The notes under the pieces: generated by a model
Database searches by the model: none
What the model was told of the DNA's origin: nothing
What the model saw: the letters and a program-made list of their open reading frames with translations, nothing else
Assembly (NCBI GenBank): GCA_030740795.1
Contig: JASLWO010000039.1
Span: forward strand, 1-64,000
Reading direction: 5' to 3'
Length of the DNA stretch: 64,000 nt
Source: Acidimicrobiales bacterium
GTDB lineage: Bacteria; Actinomycetota; Acidimicrobiia; Acidimicrobiales; UBA8592
Position numbers and translations under genes: made by a program
Shown: piece by piece, positions 1 to 8,279 of the stretch
Position numbering within the stretch: position 1 is the first letter of the stretch
Layout of the letters: each line of letters starts with the position of its first letter

Positions 1-609
1 AACAACAACTCCAGCTTCATCCAATTTCGGCCCATCGGACTCTTCAACAAATTGGCTAACGACTTTCGCTGATCCTGTTGCCCCTAATTCGGGCACGGTT
101 AGTGCCCCAACTTCTGCTGGGCTTCCACCTGAAGGTTCGGCGTTAAATGATTTAGGGCGGACAAGGAAAATTCCTGGCTTACTTCCCGTGAATTTTGTGT
201 TCACGTTTGTCGTGCCGCCAAAAACTGGTTCAATTCCAACAAGTCCATCGCTATCAACGATGTCAACAATGTTAGTTATGACAGGCGCATCCAATTTCAC
301 AGACAGGCGCCCAGCGACATCACGGCCACCGTATGTGGTGCCGAAAAGAATTGCCTGTGGCGCTTCACTTGCAGCTAAGTCAGCCAACGCTGATCCTAGA
401 GCCGGACCTGGTAGGCCACCATCAAGATCTCCGGTGCTCAGAATCTTGCCTGCTCCATGTTCTCCTAGTTCCGCTGCTACTTGTTCAGCGTCACCTCCTG
501 CATGTACAGCTACGACATCGCCTAGTTCACGAGCTTTAGCTAGTAATTCAAGGGTTATTGTGGAGACTGTTCCGTTATTTGTTTCGGCGTGTACCCATAT
601 GGTTCCCAT
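1..609 (-). CDS. etfA: Electron transfer flavoprotein alpha subunit, partial (C-terminus beyond left edge)
   Basis: This is the alpha subunit of the FAD-containing heterodimer that passes electrons from acyl-CoA and other dehydrogenases to the quinone pool. The first 203 codons are present from ATG at 609, beginning MGTIWVHAET. The N-terminal half has the EtfA alternating strand-helix pattern and the segment GTTYGGRDVAGRLSVKL, typical of the family. The FAD-binding C-terminal domain lies outside the window. It follows etfB on the same strand with a 9-nt gap and a purine-rich AGGAGA just upstream, so the two are almost certainly co-transcribed. The frame is open to base 1 with no sign of damage. 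Confidence 0.93.
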   Translation of the reverse strand, partial: MGTIWVHAETNNGTVSTITLELLAKARELGDVVAVHAGGDAEQVAAELGEHGAGKILSTGDLDGGLPGPALGSALADLAASEAPQAILFGTTYGGRDVAGRLSVKLDAPVITNIVDIVDSDGLVGIEPVFGGTTNVNTKFTGSKPGIFLVRPKSFNAEPSGGSPAEVGALTVPELGATGSAKVVSQFVEESDGPKLDEAGVVV

Positions 610-618
610 TTTTGTCTC

Positions 619-1392
619 CTATATGACTTTCAGTTCTTGAAGGAATGCCAGAATTCTTTCGTGGCCTTCGCCTTCGTCTTCAACAATTTCTCCTGCTTCT
701 CGTGCCGGCGCAGGATCGATGGAAACTATCTCTTGGCCTCCACCGGCCCAACCCACACTTGATGCTTCGATACCAAGGTCCGATAATCCAAGCTCTTCAA
801 CAGGTTTTGATTTTGCTGCCATGATTCCCTTAAACGAGGGATATCTTGGTTCAACGACGCCGGCAGTAACTGACACCAATGCAGGAAGCGGGCACGTTAC
901 TTCATCGTAACCATCCTCGGTTTGTCTCTTGACTGACACGTTCCCGCCATCAACATTTACTTCTTTAGCAAATGTGACTGATGGGAGACCTAGGAGCTCT
1001 GCTACCTGTTCAGGAACGGTCCCGGTGTATCCGTCGGAAGATTCTGTGGCTGATAGTACAAGATCAGCGTTCACTGTCTTTATCGCAGCGGCCAATACTT
1101 TCGCCGTTCCTAAAGCGTCACAGCCAGACAATGCATCATCGCTTATGAGAATGGCACTATCAGCGCCCATCGCCAAAGCATTGTTCAAACCGTTACGTTC
1201 ATTATTTGGAACCATCGAAACGAGTACAACTTCTCCATCGTCTCCAACTAGTTGAAGTGCCATTTCCACTCCATAGGAGTCAGATTCATCAAGAATCAGT
1301 TTGGCGTCACGTTTCAATGTTTTGGTGTTCGGGTCGATCTCACCTGGATCAGCAGGATCCGGGATCTGTTTTACGCAAACTGCTACTTTCAT
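619..1392 (-). CDS. etfB: Electron transfer flavoprotein beta subunit
   Basis: EtfB binds AMP and pairs with EtfA in the cytoplasm. The 257-residue product has the usual family length. It starts MKVAVCVKQIPDP, which matches the conserved EtfB opening, and contains DGYTGTVPEQVAELLGLP, the region around the family signature. The N-terminal motif DPNTKTLKRD and the following LDESDSYGVEMALQL are also typical. It is the first gene of an etfBA pair. An acyl-CoA dehydrogenase gene at 18.8-20.0 kb is a plausible electron donor, though not linked. Confidence 0.95.
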   Translation of the reverse strand: MKVAVCVKQIPDPADPGEIDPNTKTLKRDAKLILDESDSYGVEMALQLVGDDGEVVLVSMVPNNERNGLNNALAMGADSAILISDDALSGCDALGTAKVLAAAIKTVNADLVLSATESSDGYTGTVPEQVAELLGLPSVTFAKEVNVDGGNVSVKRQTEDGYDEVTCPLPALVSVTAGVVEPRYPSFKGIMAAKSKPVEELGLSDLGIEASSVGWAGGGQEIVSIDPAPAREAGEIVEDEGEGHERILAFLQELKVI

Positions 1393-1533
1393 TGTTTTTC
1401 TCTACTTTTCGGGGATTTGTATATTGAACTACCTAGATCAATATCTTGACCCTACAGCAGGTTTGGGAATAATCCATAACCGTAGGTGTGCTGTAAACCC
1501 ACGGCTTTGAAACAAATTTCCTACAATGGGGAT

Positions 1534-2490
1534 GTGAAGATAATGTTCTTAGTCAATCCGGCAGCGTCATCAGTAACGCCACGTACTCGAGTAGTCATTC
1601 AAAAGGCTTTAGCGGCGGACCATGAAGTGGTGCTGGCAGAAACCATTAGAAGAGATCACGCCACACGAATAACTAGAGAAGCCGCAGAAAAATCATTTGA
1701 TGTTGTAATGGTTCTTGGCGGTGACGGAACGTTGAACGAAGCCGCTAATGGTCTTATCAACTCCGAAACAGCACTTGCTGTTCTTCCAGGTGGGTCAACA
1801 AACGTGTTTGCACGCACACTTGGACTTCCTGATGACCCGGTTGAAGCCACTGGCATCCTTCTTGAAACTATTGAAAATTATTCACCTAAAAGGATCGGGC
1901 TTGGGTGCGTGAACGGAAGATATTTCCTATTTCACGCAGGAATGGGTTTTGATGCTGCTGTGGTAGCAGAGGTAGAAAAACGTGGAAGATTAAAACGGTA
2001 CGCTAGCCATGCTTTATTCGTTTACGCAGCTATCGATACTTGGATACGCCACTATGATCGCAAAAAGCCAGCGTTTCGCATACGTCACAGTGACGGCGTT
2101 GTGGTCCCTAATTCAAAATTTGCAATTTGTTTGAACACTGACCCTTACACATACCTAGGTAGTAAGTCTTTAAACCTTTCACCCGATGCTAACCTAAGCC
2201 GGAGTTTGGTTGCGATCAGCATCAACAGCCTCCGAGTAAATCGTATGTTGAATCTTGTCAGCGGAGCTATTCGAGGTTCAACCGCTTTCCACAATCATTC
2301 ATACATTGATTACAAGGCAGATGTCTCAAATTTTCGTGTTGAAGGCCACCGGCCATTCCCTTATCAGGTTGACGGAGATTATTTAGGTGAAGTCACAAGC
2401 CTTGATTTCAGATACGCTCCCGATGTGCTGAAACTAGTGACACCTAACCCCGCCCTCGTTGGTCTACCCGTACATGAAGAACATCAATAA
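1534..2490 (+). CDS. Diacylglycerol kinase / YegS-like lipid kinase
   Basis: This is a cytoplasmic or membrane-associated lipid kinase of the DagK/YegS/sphingosine-kinase family, transferring phosphate from ATP to diacylglycerol or a related lipid. The N-terminus reads IMFLVNPAAS, followed by the catalytic loop GGDGTLNEAANG at about residues 62-73 and PGGSTNVFARTLGLP, the family signature. The frame is open back to 1486, but the family begins near the IMFLVNP strand, so GTG at 1534 or ATG at 1543 is the likely start. Its 3' end overlaps the start of the next gene by 17 nt, suggesting coupled translation. The lipid substrate cannot be read from the sequence. Confidence 0.88.
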   Translation: MKIMFLVNPAASSVTPRTRVVIQKALAADHEVVLAETIRRDHATRITREAAEKSFDVVMVLGGDGTLNEAANGLINSETALAVLPGGSTNVFARTLGLPDDPVEATGILLETIENYSPKRIGLGCVNGRYFLFHAGMGFDAAVVAEVEKRGRLKRYASHALFVYAAIDTWIRHYDRKKPAFRIRHSDGVVVPNSKFAICLNTDPYTYLGSKSLNLSPDANLSRSLVAISINSLRVNRMLNLVSGAIRGSTAFHNHSYIDYKADVSNFRVEGHRPFPYQVDGDYLGEVTSLDFRYAPDVLKLVTPNPALVGLPVHEEHQ

Positions 2491-4081
2491 TCAAAAGTTT
2501 AATCTTCTTCATTTCTCTGCCATTTCGGCAATGGCCTTCGGGCTTTTTTTAACCGCAACCTCATGCTCGGGCGATACCGGCGAAAAACCAGTTGGTGCAC
2601 TTGTTGAATCAGAGACACCAACGGCCAACATTGAAGAAGCCACGCCCACTCAAACACCTACCCCCGCACCCACTCCCAAGCCCGCAACCACGCCTACGCT
2701 AGGCGAAAATCCGGGAAGTTCGGGCCTGGGCGATCCTTACTTCCCAACCCTTGGAAACGGGGGTTACGATGTAGAAGAATACGACCTTCAACTGCTCTGG
2801 GACCCTGGAAGCAAGTACCTTGTTGGCGAAGCAACGATCACAGCAAAAATTGTTGAAGATCTCACAAGTCTTAATCTAGATCTAAGCGGCATGACCGTTA
2901 CTTCCGTTAAATTTGAGGGCTCTAATTTAGATTTTTTCAGAGAAGACAACGAACTGATCATTGTTTTTCAGCAACCCGTTGTTAAAGGAACCATGGCCGC
3001 TCTAGAAATCTCCTATCAAGGCTTTCCGGGCCTAGTTGAAAATCTTAACCTTCCACATTCTGGGGGCTGGTTCAACACTGAAAATATGTTCTACGTTTCA
3101 GGTGAACCATCTAGTAGCCAAGCTTGGCATCCAGTGAATGATCATCCCGATGATCGTGCCCAGTTCCGAATAGAGTTCACAGCCATTCCTCTGGTGGAGG
3201 CGCGTACTTGGAACTGGGAATTTGTAACAAATGGTTTTCTCGTCGAAAAGACGGAAAGCGACGTTGATAAATCAATCACATGGATATATGAAACGAGGTA
3301 CCCGCGAGCTCCATACTTAACGGTTTTAGCATATGGCATATTTAAAGAATCCGAGGCGGTAACCTTAGGCGACGTACACTTGCGGCACTGGGCTGAATCT
3401 CCCCCGCTTCCAAGTGACATATTTGAAGCCGGCGTGGAAACATTTGGACATGACTATCACGCCATGTTTGAAGTTTTCACTAACCTCTTTGGCCCTTACC
3501 CGTTTGATACTTACGGGTACCTTGTTCTAAATGAAACACTTGGCTACGCTTTGGAAACTCAAACCCTATCAATATTCGGTTATGACACATACCAGGAACC
3601 CAACATTCACGTACATGAATTGGCACACCAATGGTTTGGAAACCACATTACAGTAGGTGACTGGAGCAATATTTGGCTCAATGAGGGTTTCGCAACTTAT
3701 GCTGAATACCTTTTTTTAGAAGAATCTGTCCCTTCATTCAGTATTGATGATTCCTTTTTCATACCAATGTACGAACTTGTTGAACAAGGGAATACTTTTT
3801 TTACCCAGCCACCTCCGGGTGACCCAGGAAGAGATAATCTGTTCAGCGCATCGGTCTACTTTCGTGGAGCGATGACTCTTCATGCTCTGCGATTAACTAT
3901 CGGAGATGCATTATTTTTTGACTCGATCCGTGGATACGTTGAGCAGTACGGCGGGCAATCTGCGACAACCAATGATTTCATTCAGTTAGTTGAAGAAGCC
4001 ACAGGCTCGGATCTGGAAGAGTTTTTCAACGGTTGGCTTTTTCAAGATAACCTACCTCCCTTACAGGAATTATACGATTAA
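2474..4081 (+). CDS. M1 family zinc metallopeptidase, lipoprotein
   Basis: This is a secreted, lipid-anchored aminopeptidase-like protein. It has a lipoprotein signal peptide ending LTATSC (Cys about residue 31 from ATG 2474). A Thr-Pro-rich linker follows (about 50-75), then the M1 N-terminal beta domain and the catalytic domain. The zinc site HELAH is at 381-385, with the third ligand Glu at 404 in WLNEGF, fitting HExxH-x18-E. The exopeptidase loop usually written GAMEN appears as GYALETQ, keeping the Glu. ATG 2474 is preferred over TTG 2459 because it places a normal n-region before the hydrophobic core. The protein probably trims peptides outside the membrane, and the window also carries several amino-acid importers. 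The C-terminal ERAP-like domain of larger M1 enzymes is absent. Confidence 0.9.
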   Translation: MKNINNQKFNLLHFSAISAMAFGLFLTATSCSGDTGEKPVGALVESETPTANIEEATPTQTPTPAPTPKPATTPTLGENPGSSGLGDPYFPTLGNGGYDVEEYDLQLLWDPGSKYLVGEATITAKIVEDLTSLNLDLSGMTVTSVKFEGSNLDFFREDNELIIVFQQPVVKGTMAALEISYQGFPGLVENLNLPHSGGWFNTENMFYVSGEPSSSQAWHPVNDHPDDRAQFRIEFTAIPLVEARTWNWEFVTNGFLVEKTESDVDKSITWIYETRYPRAPYLTVLAYGIFKESEAVTLGDVHLRHWAESPPLPSDIFEAGVETFGHDYHAMFEVFTNLFGPYPFDTYGYLVLNETLGYALETQTLSIFGYDTYQEPNIHVHELAHQWFGNHITVGDWSNIWLNEGFATYAEYLFLEESVPSFSIDDSFFIPMYELVEQGNTFFTQPPPGDPGRDNLFSASVYFRGAMTLHALRLTIGDALFFDSIRGYVEQYGGQSATTNDFIQLVEEATGSDLEEFFNGWLFQDNLPPLQELYD

Positions 4082-4091
4082 GGCCCTTCAG

Positions 4092-4775
4092 TTACCTTAT
4101 CAGTGCATCAACTATCTCTAGAGCAAGCTGCGGGTCATCAGTAATAACTCCATCAACGCCAATCTGAATCAACCCCCGAATCATTTCCGGTTCATTAACA
4201 GTCCAGACATTGACCTCTAGACCATATTCATGAGAGGTAATTACGAAATCTTCATCTACTGCAAGGTAATGTGGGTGCACCGCTTGGAAATCTGAAAGTG
4301 CGAGTCCTTGGAGAAAATTCTTCTTCTCTTCAAAATCTCCGACAGTCAAAAACCCAAGTTGAATTGTAGGTGACGCTGCTCTGGCGTATTCAAGTACGTC
4401 TCTGCTGAACGACGATAGAAGAATCTGCTGATCGTGGCTGGCGTTTCCAGCCACTTCTAATACTGAGTCAACGAGTTTTTCCGTTGGCGTGGCGTCAGAT
4501 ACTTTTAGCTCAATGTTCATGTTCGCTCCCGTACACGCCTCCATCGCCGTTTTCAGTGACGGGATCTCCTGAGGTAGATCTGATGCCCTCAGTTCTTGGA
4601 TGTTCAGATCTGGACCTATTGTTTCATCGTGGTGCACCACCACATTCCCATCGCTGGTTAACCAAACATCCAGTTCTATCCAGTCAGACCCTAGAACTAC
4701 TGCATGCGTGAATGCTTCAAGCGTGTTTTCTTTATGCACTAGGGAAGCTCCCCTATGGGCACATACGTTAGTCAT
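4092..4775 (-). CDS. Glycerophosphodiester phosphodiesterase
   Basis: The enzyme hydrolyses glycerophosphodiesters to glycerol-3-phosphate and an alcohol (GDPD family, UgpQ-like). Family motifs are AHRGAS near the N-terminus, then ENTLEAF, ELDVWLTSDG and VVHHDE, which carry the catalytic His and metal-binding Glu/Asp residues. Later motifs are ELKV and the C-terminal VNVWTVNEPE and GVDGVITDDP. No signal peptide is seen, so it is likely cytoplasmic. The frame is open to GTG 4784; ATG 4775 starts three residues before the conserved strand. It lies tail to tail with the M1 peptidase (10-nt gap) and divergent from whiB1. Confidence 0.93.
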   Translation of the reverse strand: MTNVCAHRGASLVHKENTLEAFTHAVVLGSDWIELDVWLTSDGNVVVHHDETIGPDLNIQELRASDLPQEIPSLKTAMEACTGANMNIELKVSDATPTEKLVDSVLEVAGNASHDQQILLSSFSRDVLEYARAASPTIQLGFLTVGDFEEKKNFLQGLALSDFQAVHPHYLAVDEDFVITSHEYGLEVNVWTVNEPEMIRGLIQIGVDGVITDDPQLALEIVDALIR

Positions 4776-4852
4776 AAACCACACTCATGTAACTAAAATA
4801 GCTTGCAATGACTGAATAATTAATTATTTTCACAAATTCAACATAACCACCA

Positions 4853-4868
4853 TGTGCCCCTTGTCACA
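4853..4868. promoter_or_regulatory. CRP-like binding site upstream of whiB1
   Basis: The 16-base stretch TGTGCCCCTTGTCACA has the spacing and ends of a CRP/FNR-family site, TGTGA-N6-TCACA, with one core mismatch (C for A at the fifth base). It lies about 85-100 bases before the whiB1 start. In Mycobacterium tuberculosis whiB1 is known to be controlled by the cAMP receptor protein Rv3676. The site is seen; its function here is inferred. Confidence 0.45.
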
Positions 4869-4955
4869 CACGAAATTTGCCTGTATCGTCAAACTTGTGA
4901 CTCAGCGTAAAGGTGGGTCTAATAAAAGAGTCGCTAAGTGCTTTGCGGAGGGCCT

Positions 4956-5237
4956 GTGGCAATTCAATCTATTTCATATCTAGATAAGAAGAGCGATTGG
5001 AGAGAGTTGGCCTTGTGCAAAGACACCAGTCCGGAGCTTTTCTTTCCAGTGGGAAATACTGGCACCGCCTTGGATGCTATTTCATTAGCGAAAACTGTAT
5101 GCCACCGGTGCCCATCTCAGGGAGAATGCCTTGAATATGCTCTAGACTCAAACCAGGATAACGGCGTTTGGGGAGGCAGGTCGGAAGAAGAAAGAAGGCA
5201 TATTCGCCGGCACCGACAATTACGATTACAACGGTAA
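4956..5237 (+). CDS. whiB1: WhiB1-type iron-sulfur transcription factor
   Basis: WhiB proteins are actinobacterial [4Fe-4S] transcription factors that respond to nitric oxide and bind sigma factor region 4. The 93-residue product (from GTG 4956) has the four cluster cysteines at 21, 49, 52 and 58 (C-x27-C-x2-C-x5-C), the GVWGG turn at about 70-74 and a basic tail for DNA contact. The text DWRELALCKD, PELFFPVGN and GVWGGRSEEERR closely matches mycobacterial WhiB1. An upstream GTG at 4938 is possible; GGAGGG at 4947-4952 sits only 3 nt before 4956, so the exact start is open. The neighbouring convergent pdtaS matches the whiB1-pdtaS order of Mycobacterium. Confidence 0.93.
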   Translation: MAIQSISYLDKKSDWRELALCKDTSPELFFPVGNTGTALDAISLAKTVCHRCPSQGECLEYALDSNQDNGVWGGRSEEERRHIRRHRQLRLQR

Positions 5238-5268
5238 TTGATTTCACTAATCTTCTAACGATATGGCG

Positions 5269-6708
5269 TCAGAATCGCGGAATCCGAACAAAAACTTCAG
5301 TGCCGCTTGATCCTTCCCCACTAAATTGCAGTGAGCCGCTAAGGTCCTTTTCTATAAGGTTTCGCACGATAGTAAGCCCAAGACCATAATTTTCATCAGA
5401 GAACTTCTCCGGTAATCCAATCCCGTTGTCCTTCACAGAAACTTCGAACATGGTTTCAGATACCCCAAAGGTGATCGTCACTTCTGGTGAGTCAATGGTA
5501 GAAACATCTGAAAACCCATGCTGTATTACATTTTGCATCAGTTCATTTAGGACAACAGACAAAGCAGTTGTCTTCGCTGCAGGGAGAAGTCCTAGATCTC
5601 CCACAACAGAGAATTCAACCATTCTCTCTACGCTTGAAAGGTCCTCCGATACGAGACGAACCAGGGGTTTTATTATCTCAGAGAATTCAACATTGTCTTC
5701 TGTTCTATGCGAGAGGATTTCGTGGACGACAGCAATTGACCTGATTCTTCTCACTGAATCTCTTATTGCAGTTCGTGCTTCGCTGGCAACCACTCTTCTT
5801 GATTGCAAGTGAAGAAGCGATGATATGGTCTGTAGATTGTTCTTCACCCGGTGATGTATTTCGGCGATTGTAGAATCTTTTGATCGGAGCAATTGGTCGC
5901 GACGCCTAAGTTCTGAGATGTCACGCACCAACACAAGGGCGCCTGTTAAACATTCGTCTTCAATTATTGGCAAGCATTTGAGAGTTATTACTTGCCCGTG
6001 TATCGAAATTTCTGCATCTTGACGTTGAAGAGTTTCGAAAACTTTGGGAATAGTGTCACAGGGCAATTCTTCAACACCTAATTTTTTCCCTTCGATTTGG
6101 CGAACATTTAATCTGCTAAGAACCGAAACTGAATTCGGCGATGCGAAACGGACCCGCCCTTGTGAATCTAGCAACATAAGACCGTCACTGACCCTAGGTG
6201 AAAATTCTGTTTCGTTATCAGCGTCCTGCAATGGGTAACAGTCTTGAGAGATCATCAAGGCCAGACGTCGGAATAACGAAAAGTATGTCATTTCTAACTC
6301 TCCAGCAACTCTTTGACCATCTGGTGAAAAATCCCTAGACAAAACAGCTATTACTTTCCCCTTGAAGAGAACAGGTACGCTGAGTGTCCGAATTCGTTCT
6401 ACAGGGGTTTGGAGAATCAACCCGCCGTCAATAATCGAGCAGTTTTCACGAGCCTGGTCAAAAAACGGGCGTTCCCCTTTAGAGAACTTCCGACCTTCCA
6501 TTTCGGTACGATAAATGCTTCGACTAGTGGTCGGGCGAACATGTGCGACAACAGTATATGAAGCTTCAATTGACTCATCATCAGCAATGCAAAGAAGCAA
6601 ATCAGCGAAAGAGAGATCTGCCAACAAATCCCAAGAACGTATGACGTTGGTTAAATATTCGCACTCTTGAGCTTCTAAGGTAGGTGCTAGCTCTGATAGT
6701 GCGGGCAT
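5269..6708 (-). CDS. pdtaS: PdtaS-like sensor histidine kinase (HisKA_2 type)
   Basis: This 479-residue kinase has an N-terminal GAF-like domain (about 1-155), a PAS domain (about 172-268) and the HisKA_2 dimerisation helix with IHHRVKNNLQTISSLLHLQ (phosphoacceptor His 285 or 286). A HATPase_c domain follows with NELMQNVIQHGF and DNGIGLP. No membrane segments are seen, so it is cytosolic like mycobacterial PdtaS, which phosphorylates the ANTAR-type antiterminator PdtaR. The domain order, length and position next to whiB1 all fit PdtaS. No pdtaR gene is in the window. It follows the DUF3107 gene on the same strand with a 29-nt gap, so mrp, DUF3107 and pdtaS may form one transcript. Confidence 0.9.
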   Translation of the reverse strand: MPALSELAPTLEAQECEYLTNVIRSWDLLADLSFADLLLCIADDESIEASYTVVAHVRPTTSRSIYRTEMEGRKFSKGERPFFDQARENCSIIDGGLILQTPVERIRTLSVPVLFKGKVIAVLSRDFSPDGQRVAGELEMTYFSLFRRLALMISQDCYPLQDADNETEFSPRVSDGLMLLDSQGRVRFASPNSVSVLSRLNVRQIEGKKLGVEELPCDTIPKVFETLQRQDAEISIHGQVITLKCLPIIEDECLTGALVLVRDISELRRRDQLLRSKDSTIAEIHHRVKNNLQTISSLLHLQSRRVVASEARTAIRDSVRRIRSIAVVHEILSHRTEDNVEFSEIIKPLVRLVSEDLSSVERMVEFSVVGDLGLLPAAKTTALSVVLNELMQNVIQHGFSDVSTIDSPEVTITFGVSETMFEVSVKDNGIGLPEKFSDENYGLGLTIVRNLIEKDLSGSLQFSGEGSSGTEVFVRIPRF

Positions 6709-6737
6709 CTTTGCCTTTCAGTTAGAGGAGACCAGTT

Positions 6738-6968
6738 TTATGCCCCGAAGCCTATTTTGGGAGCTGATTGTGAACCAATATCAACAAATGTGACCTTAGC
6801 CACGGGGATTCCTACTTGCCGTCCATCTTTGTCTGATAACCAGATTACGCTTTTCTCTGATTCAAGACCGCTCTCAATTTCAGATTTCAGTTCCTCAAGA
6901 TCCGTATCGTCTTCCATTTCCAGCTGAATCTCTTTTGCTATATCTCCAACGCCTATACGAACAATCAT
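6738..6968 (-). CDS. DUF3107 family small protein
   Basis: This 76-residue acidic protein has the form of actinobacterial DUF3107 proteins (the TB9.4 family of Mycobacterium). It starts MIVRIGVGDIAKEIQLEME, has a predicted beta-alpha-beta fold and ends with VTFVDIGSQ. Its biochemical function is unknown. A clear GAGAGG lies 7 nt before ATG 6968. It sits between mrp and pdtaS on the same strand with short gaps, so it is probably co-transcribed with them. Confidence 0.85.
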   Translation of the reverse strand: MIVRIGVGDIAKEIQLEMEDDTDLEELKSEIESGLESEKSVIWLSDKDGRQVGIPVAKVTFVDIGSQSAPKIGFGA

Positions 6969-6986
6969 TTTGATCCTCTCTTTAAT

Positions 6987-8132
6987 CTATTGAAGTAGTT
7001 TAAGTCCCTTGTTATACCTTCGGGTGGGGGCAAGGTCAATATCAATAGTTTCGCTTATTTTCGCAAAGATTTCCCCCGCTTCACTTTCTGGCATTGCCGC
7101 AACAATGGGATCACCTGTATCCGACCCTTCCCTAACTTCTGGAATGAGAGGAATCTGCCCTATAAGTGGCACTTCTAAGCGTTCAGCGAGTTCTTCTCCT
7201 CCTCCTTGACCGAACAAATGGTACTTTTTGTTATCATCTCCCGTGAACCACGACATATTTTCAATAACCCCTTTAACCTCAAGGTTCACGTTTCTAGCCA
7301 TGAAGGCGGCTCTTTGAGCGACACGTTGAGCTGCTGGTTGAGGCGTAGTGACAACATATAGCTCAGATCGTGGTAAGAACTGGGCCAGGGATAAAGCAAT
7401 GTCGCCTGTTCCTGGCGGGAGGTCAATCAACAGGTAATCAAGGTCTTCCCAGTACACGTCGGTTAGGAACTGCTCAAGGGCTTTGTGGAGCATGGGACCT
7501 CGCCAAATCACTGGCTGGTCCTCTCTCGCGAAGAAACCCATTGAAATCGCCTTTACACCATATTTTTTGGGAGGGATCAATAAATCGTCGATAACGGTTG
7601 GCGGTTGGTCAAGCCCCATCATTTTCGGAATGGAAAATCCCCAAACATCAGCGTCTACGATTCCGACTTCTTTACCTCGGTTCGCAAGAGCAATTGACAA
7701 GTTCGTAGAAACTGAAGATTTTCCAACTCCGCCCTTACCTGAAGCGATAAGGAGCACACGGGTATTAGACGCTGGGTCGGCGAAGGGTATGACCCTCCCT
7801 TCAGCGTGGCCATGCGACGGTTGAGATCCAGCTGTTGAAGAGGGATCACCGTGAATTAGTTCCCTGACCTTCGCCCTTTCATCATCGGACATGACCCCGA
7901 ACTCTACTTTGATCTCGCTGGGCTCACCGATTTCTTGAATCGCTGCTTTTATGTCCTCTTCTATTTTGCCTTTCAGCGGACACCCCTGTGTGGTTAATGC
8001 GACTTCAACATGAACTATCGCCTCTTTAACTGAAATATTTTTGATCATGCCGAGTTCCACGATGCTTCTATTCAGTTCAGGATCATTGACTAGTTTCAAT
8101 GCCTCAAGAATTGCTTCAGTTGATAAATCCAT
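6987..8132 (-). CDS. mrp: Mrp/ApbC-type iron-sulfur carrier ATPase
   Basis: This P-loop NTPase carries or inserts Fe-S clusters into apoproteins. An N-terminal MIP18/DUF59 domain (about residues 1-90, with LVNDPELNRSIVELGMI and TTQGCPLKG) is followed by the deviant Walker A GKGGVGKSSVSTNL, the Walker B region LLIDLPPGTGD and TTPQPAAQRVAQRAA. The scaffold-type CxxC near the C-terminus of some family members is not evident; ENMSWF occupies the usual ENMS position. ATG 8132 with GGAAG 6 nt upstream is preferred; ATG 8159, in frame, would add nine residues and abut a palindrome. It is divergent from a SufR-like regulator gene. Confidence 0.92.
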   Translation of the reverse strand: MDLSTEAILEALKLVNDPELNRSIVELGMIKNISVKEAIVHVEVALTTQGCPLKGKIEEDIKAAIQEIGEPSEIKVEFGVMSDDERAKVRELIHGDPSSTAGSQPSHGHAEGRVIPFADPASNTRVLLIASGKGGVGKSSVSTNLSIALANRGKEVGIVDADVWGFSIPKMMGLDQPPTVIDDLLIPPKKYGVKAISMGFFAREDQPVIWRGPMLHKALEQFLTDVYWEDLDYLLIDLPPGTGDIALSLAQFLPRSELYVVTTPQPAAQRVAQRAAFMARNVNLEVKGVIENMSWFTGDDNKKYHLFGQGGGEELAERLEVPLIGQIPLIPEVREGSDTGDPIVAAMPESEAGEIFAKISETIDIDLAPTRRYNKGLKLLQ

Positions 8133-8161
8133 TGTTTTCTTCCGTAGCGGTATTTCCATTC

Positions 8162-8180
8162 TAAGTCTCTTAGGGACTTA
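8162..8180. promoter_or_regulatory. Inverted repeat between mrp and the SufR-like regulator gene
   Basis: TAAGTC and GACTTA are separated by 7 bases, and most of the centre also pairs (AAGTCTCT against AGGGACTT, 7 of 8). It lies just upstream of the mrp start in the 120-147 nt divergent gap. Position and symmetry suit an operator for the divergently encoded regulator, but this is inferred. Confidence 0.4.
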
Positions 8181-8279
8181 ATCTCAAAGCAAACGAAAGT
8201 GCGTCCTTTGATGGATCCCAACTAGTCAGAGATACCATGGAATGCAGGAAAGGTCAATAGTTTCATCATCGGAGAGAAC

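Noticed and set aside
5426-5812. Long open frame on the plus strand inside the pdtaS region
   Set aside because: It is antisense to the conserved kinase domain and its product has no recognisable motif; it looks like a by-product of the coding strand's composition.
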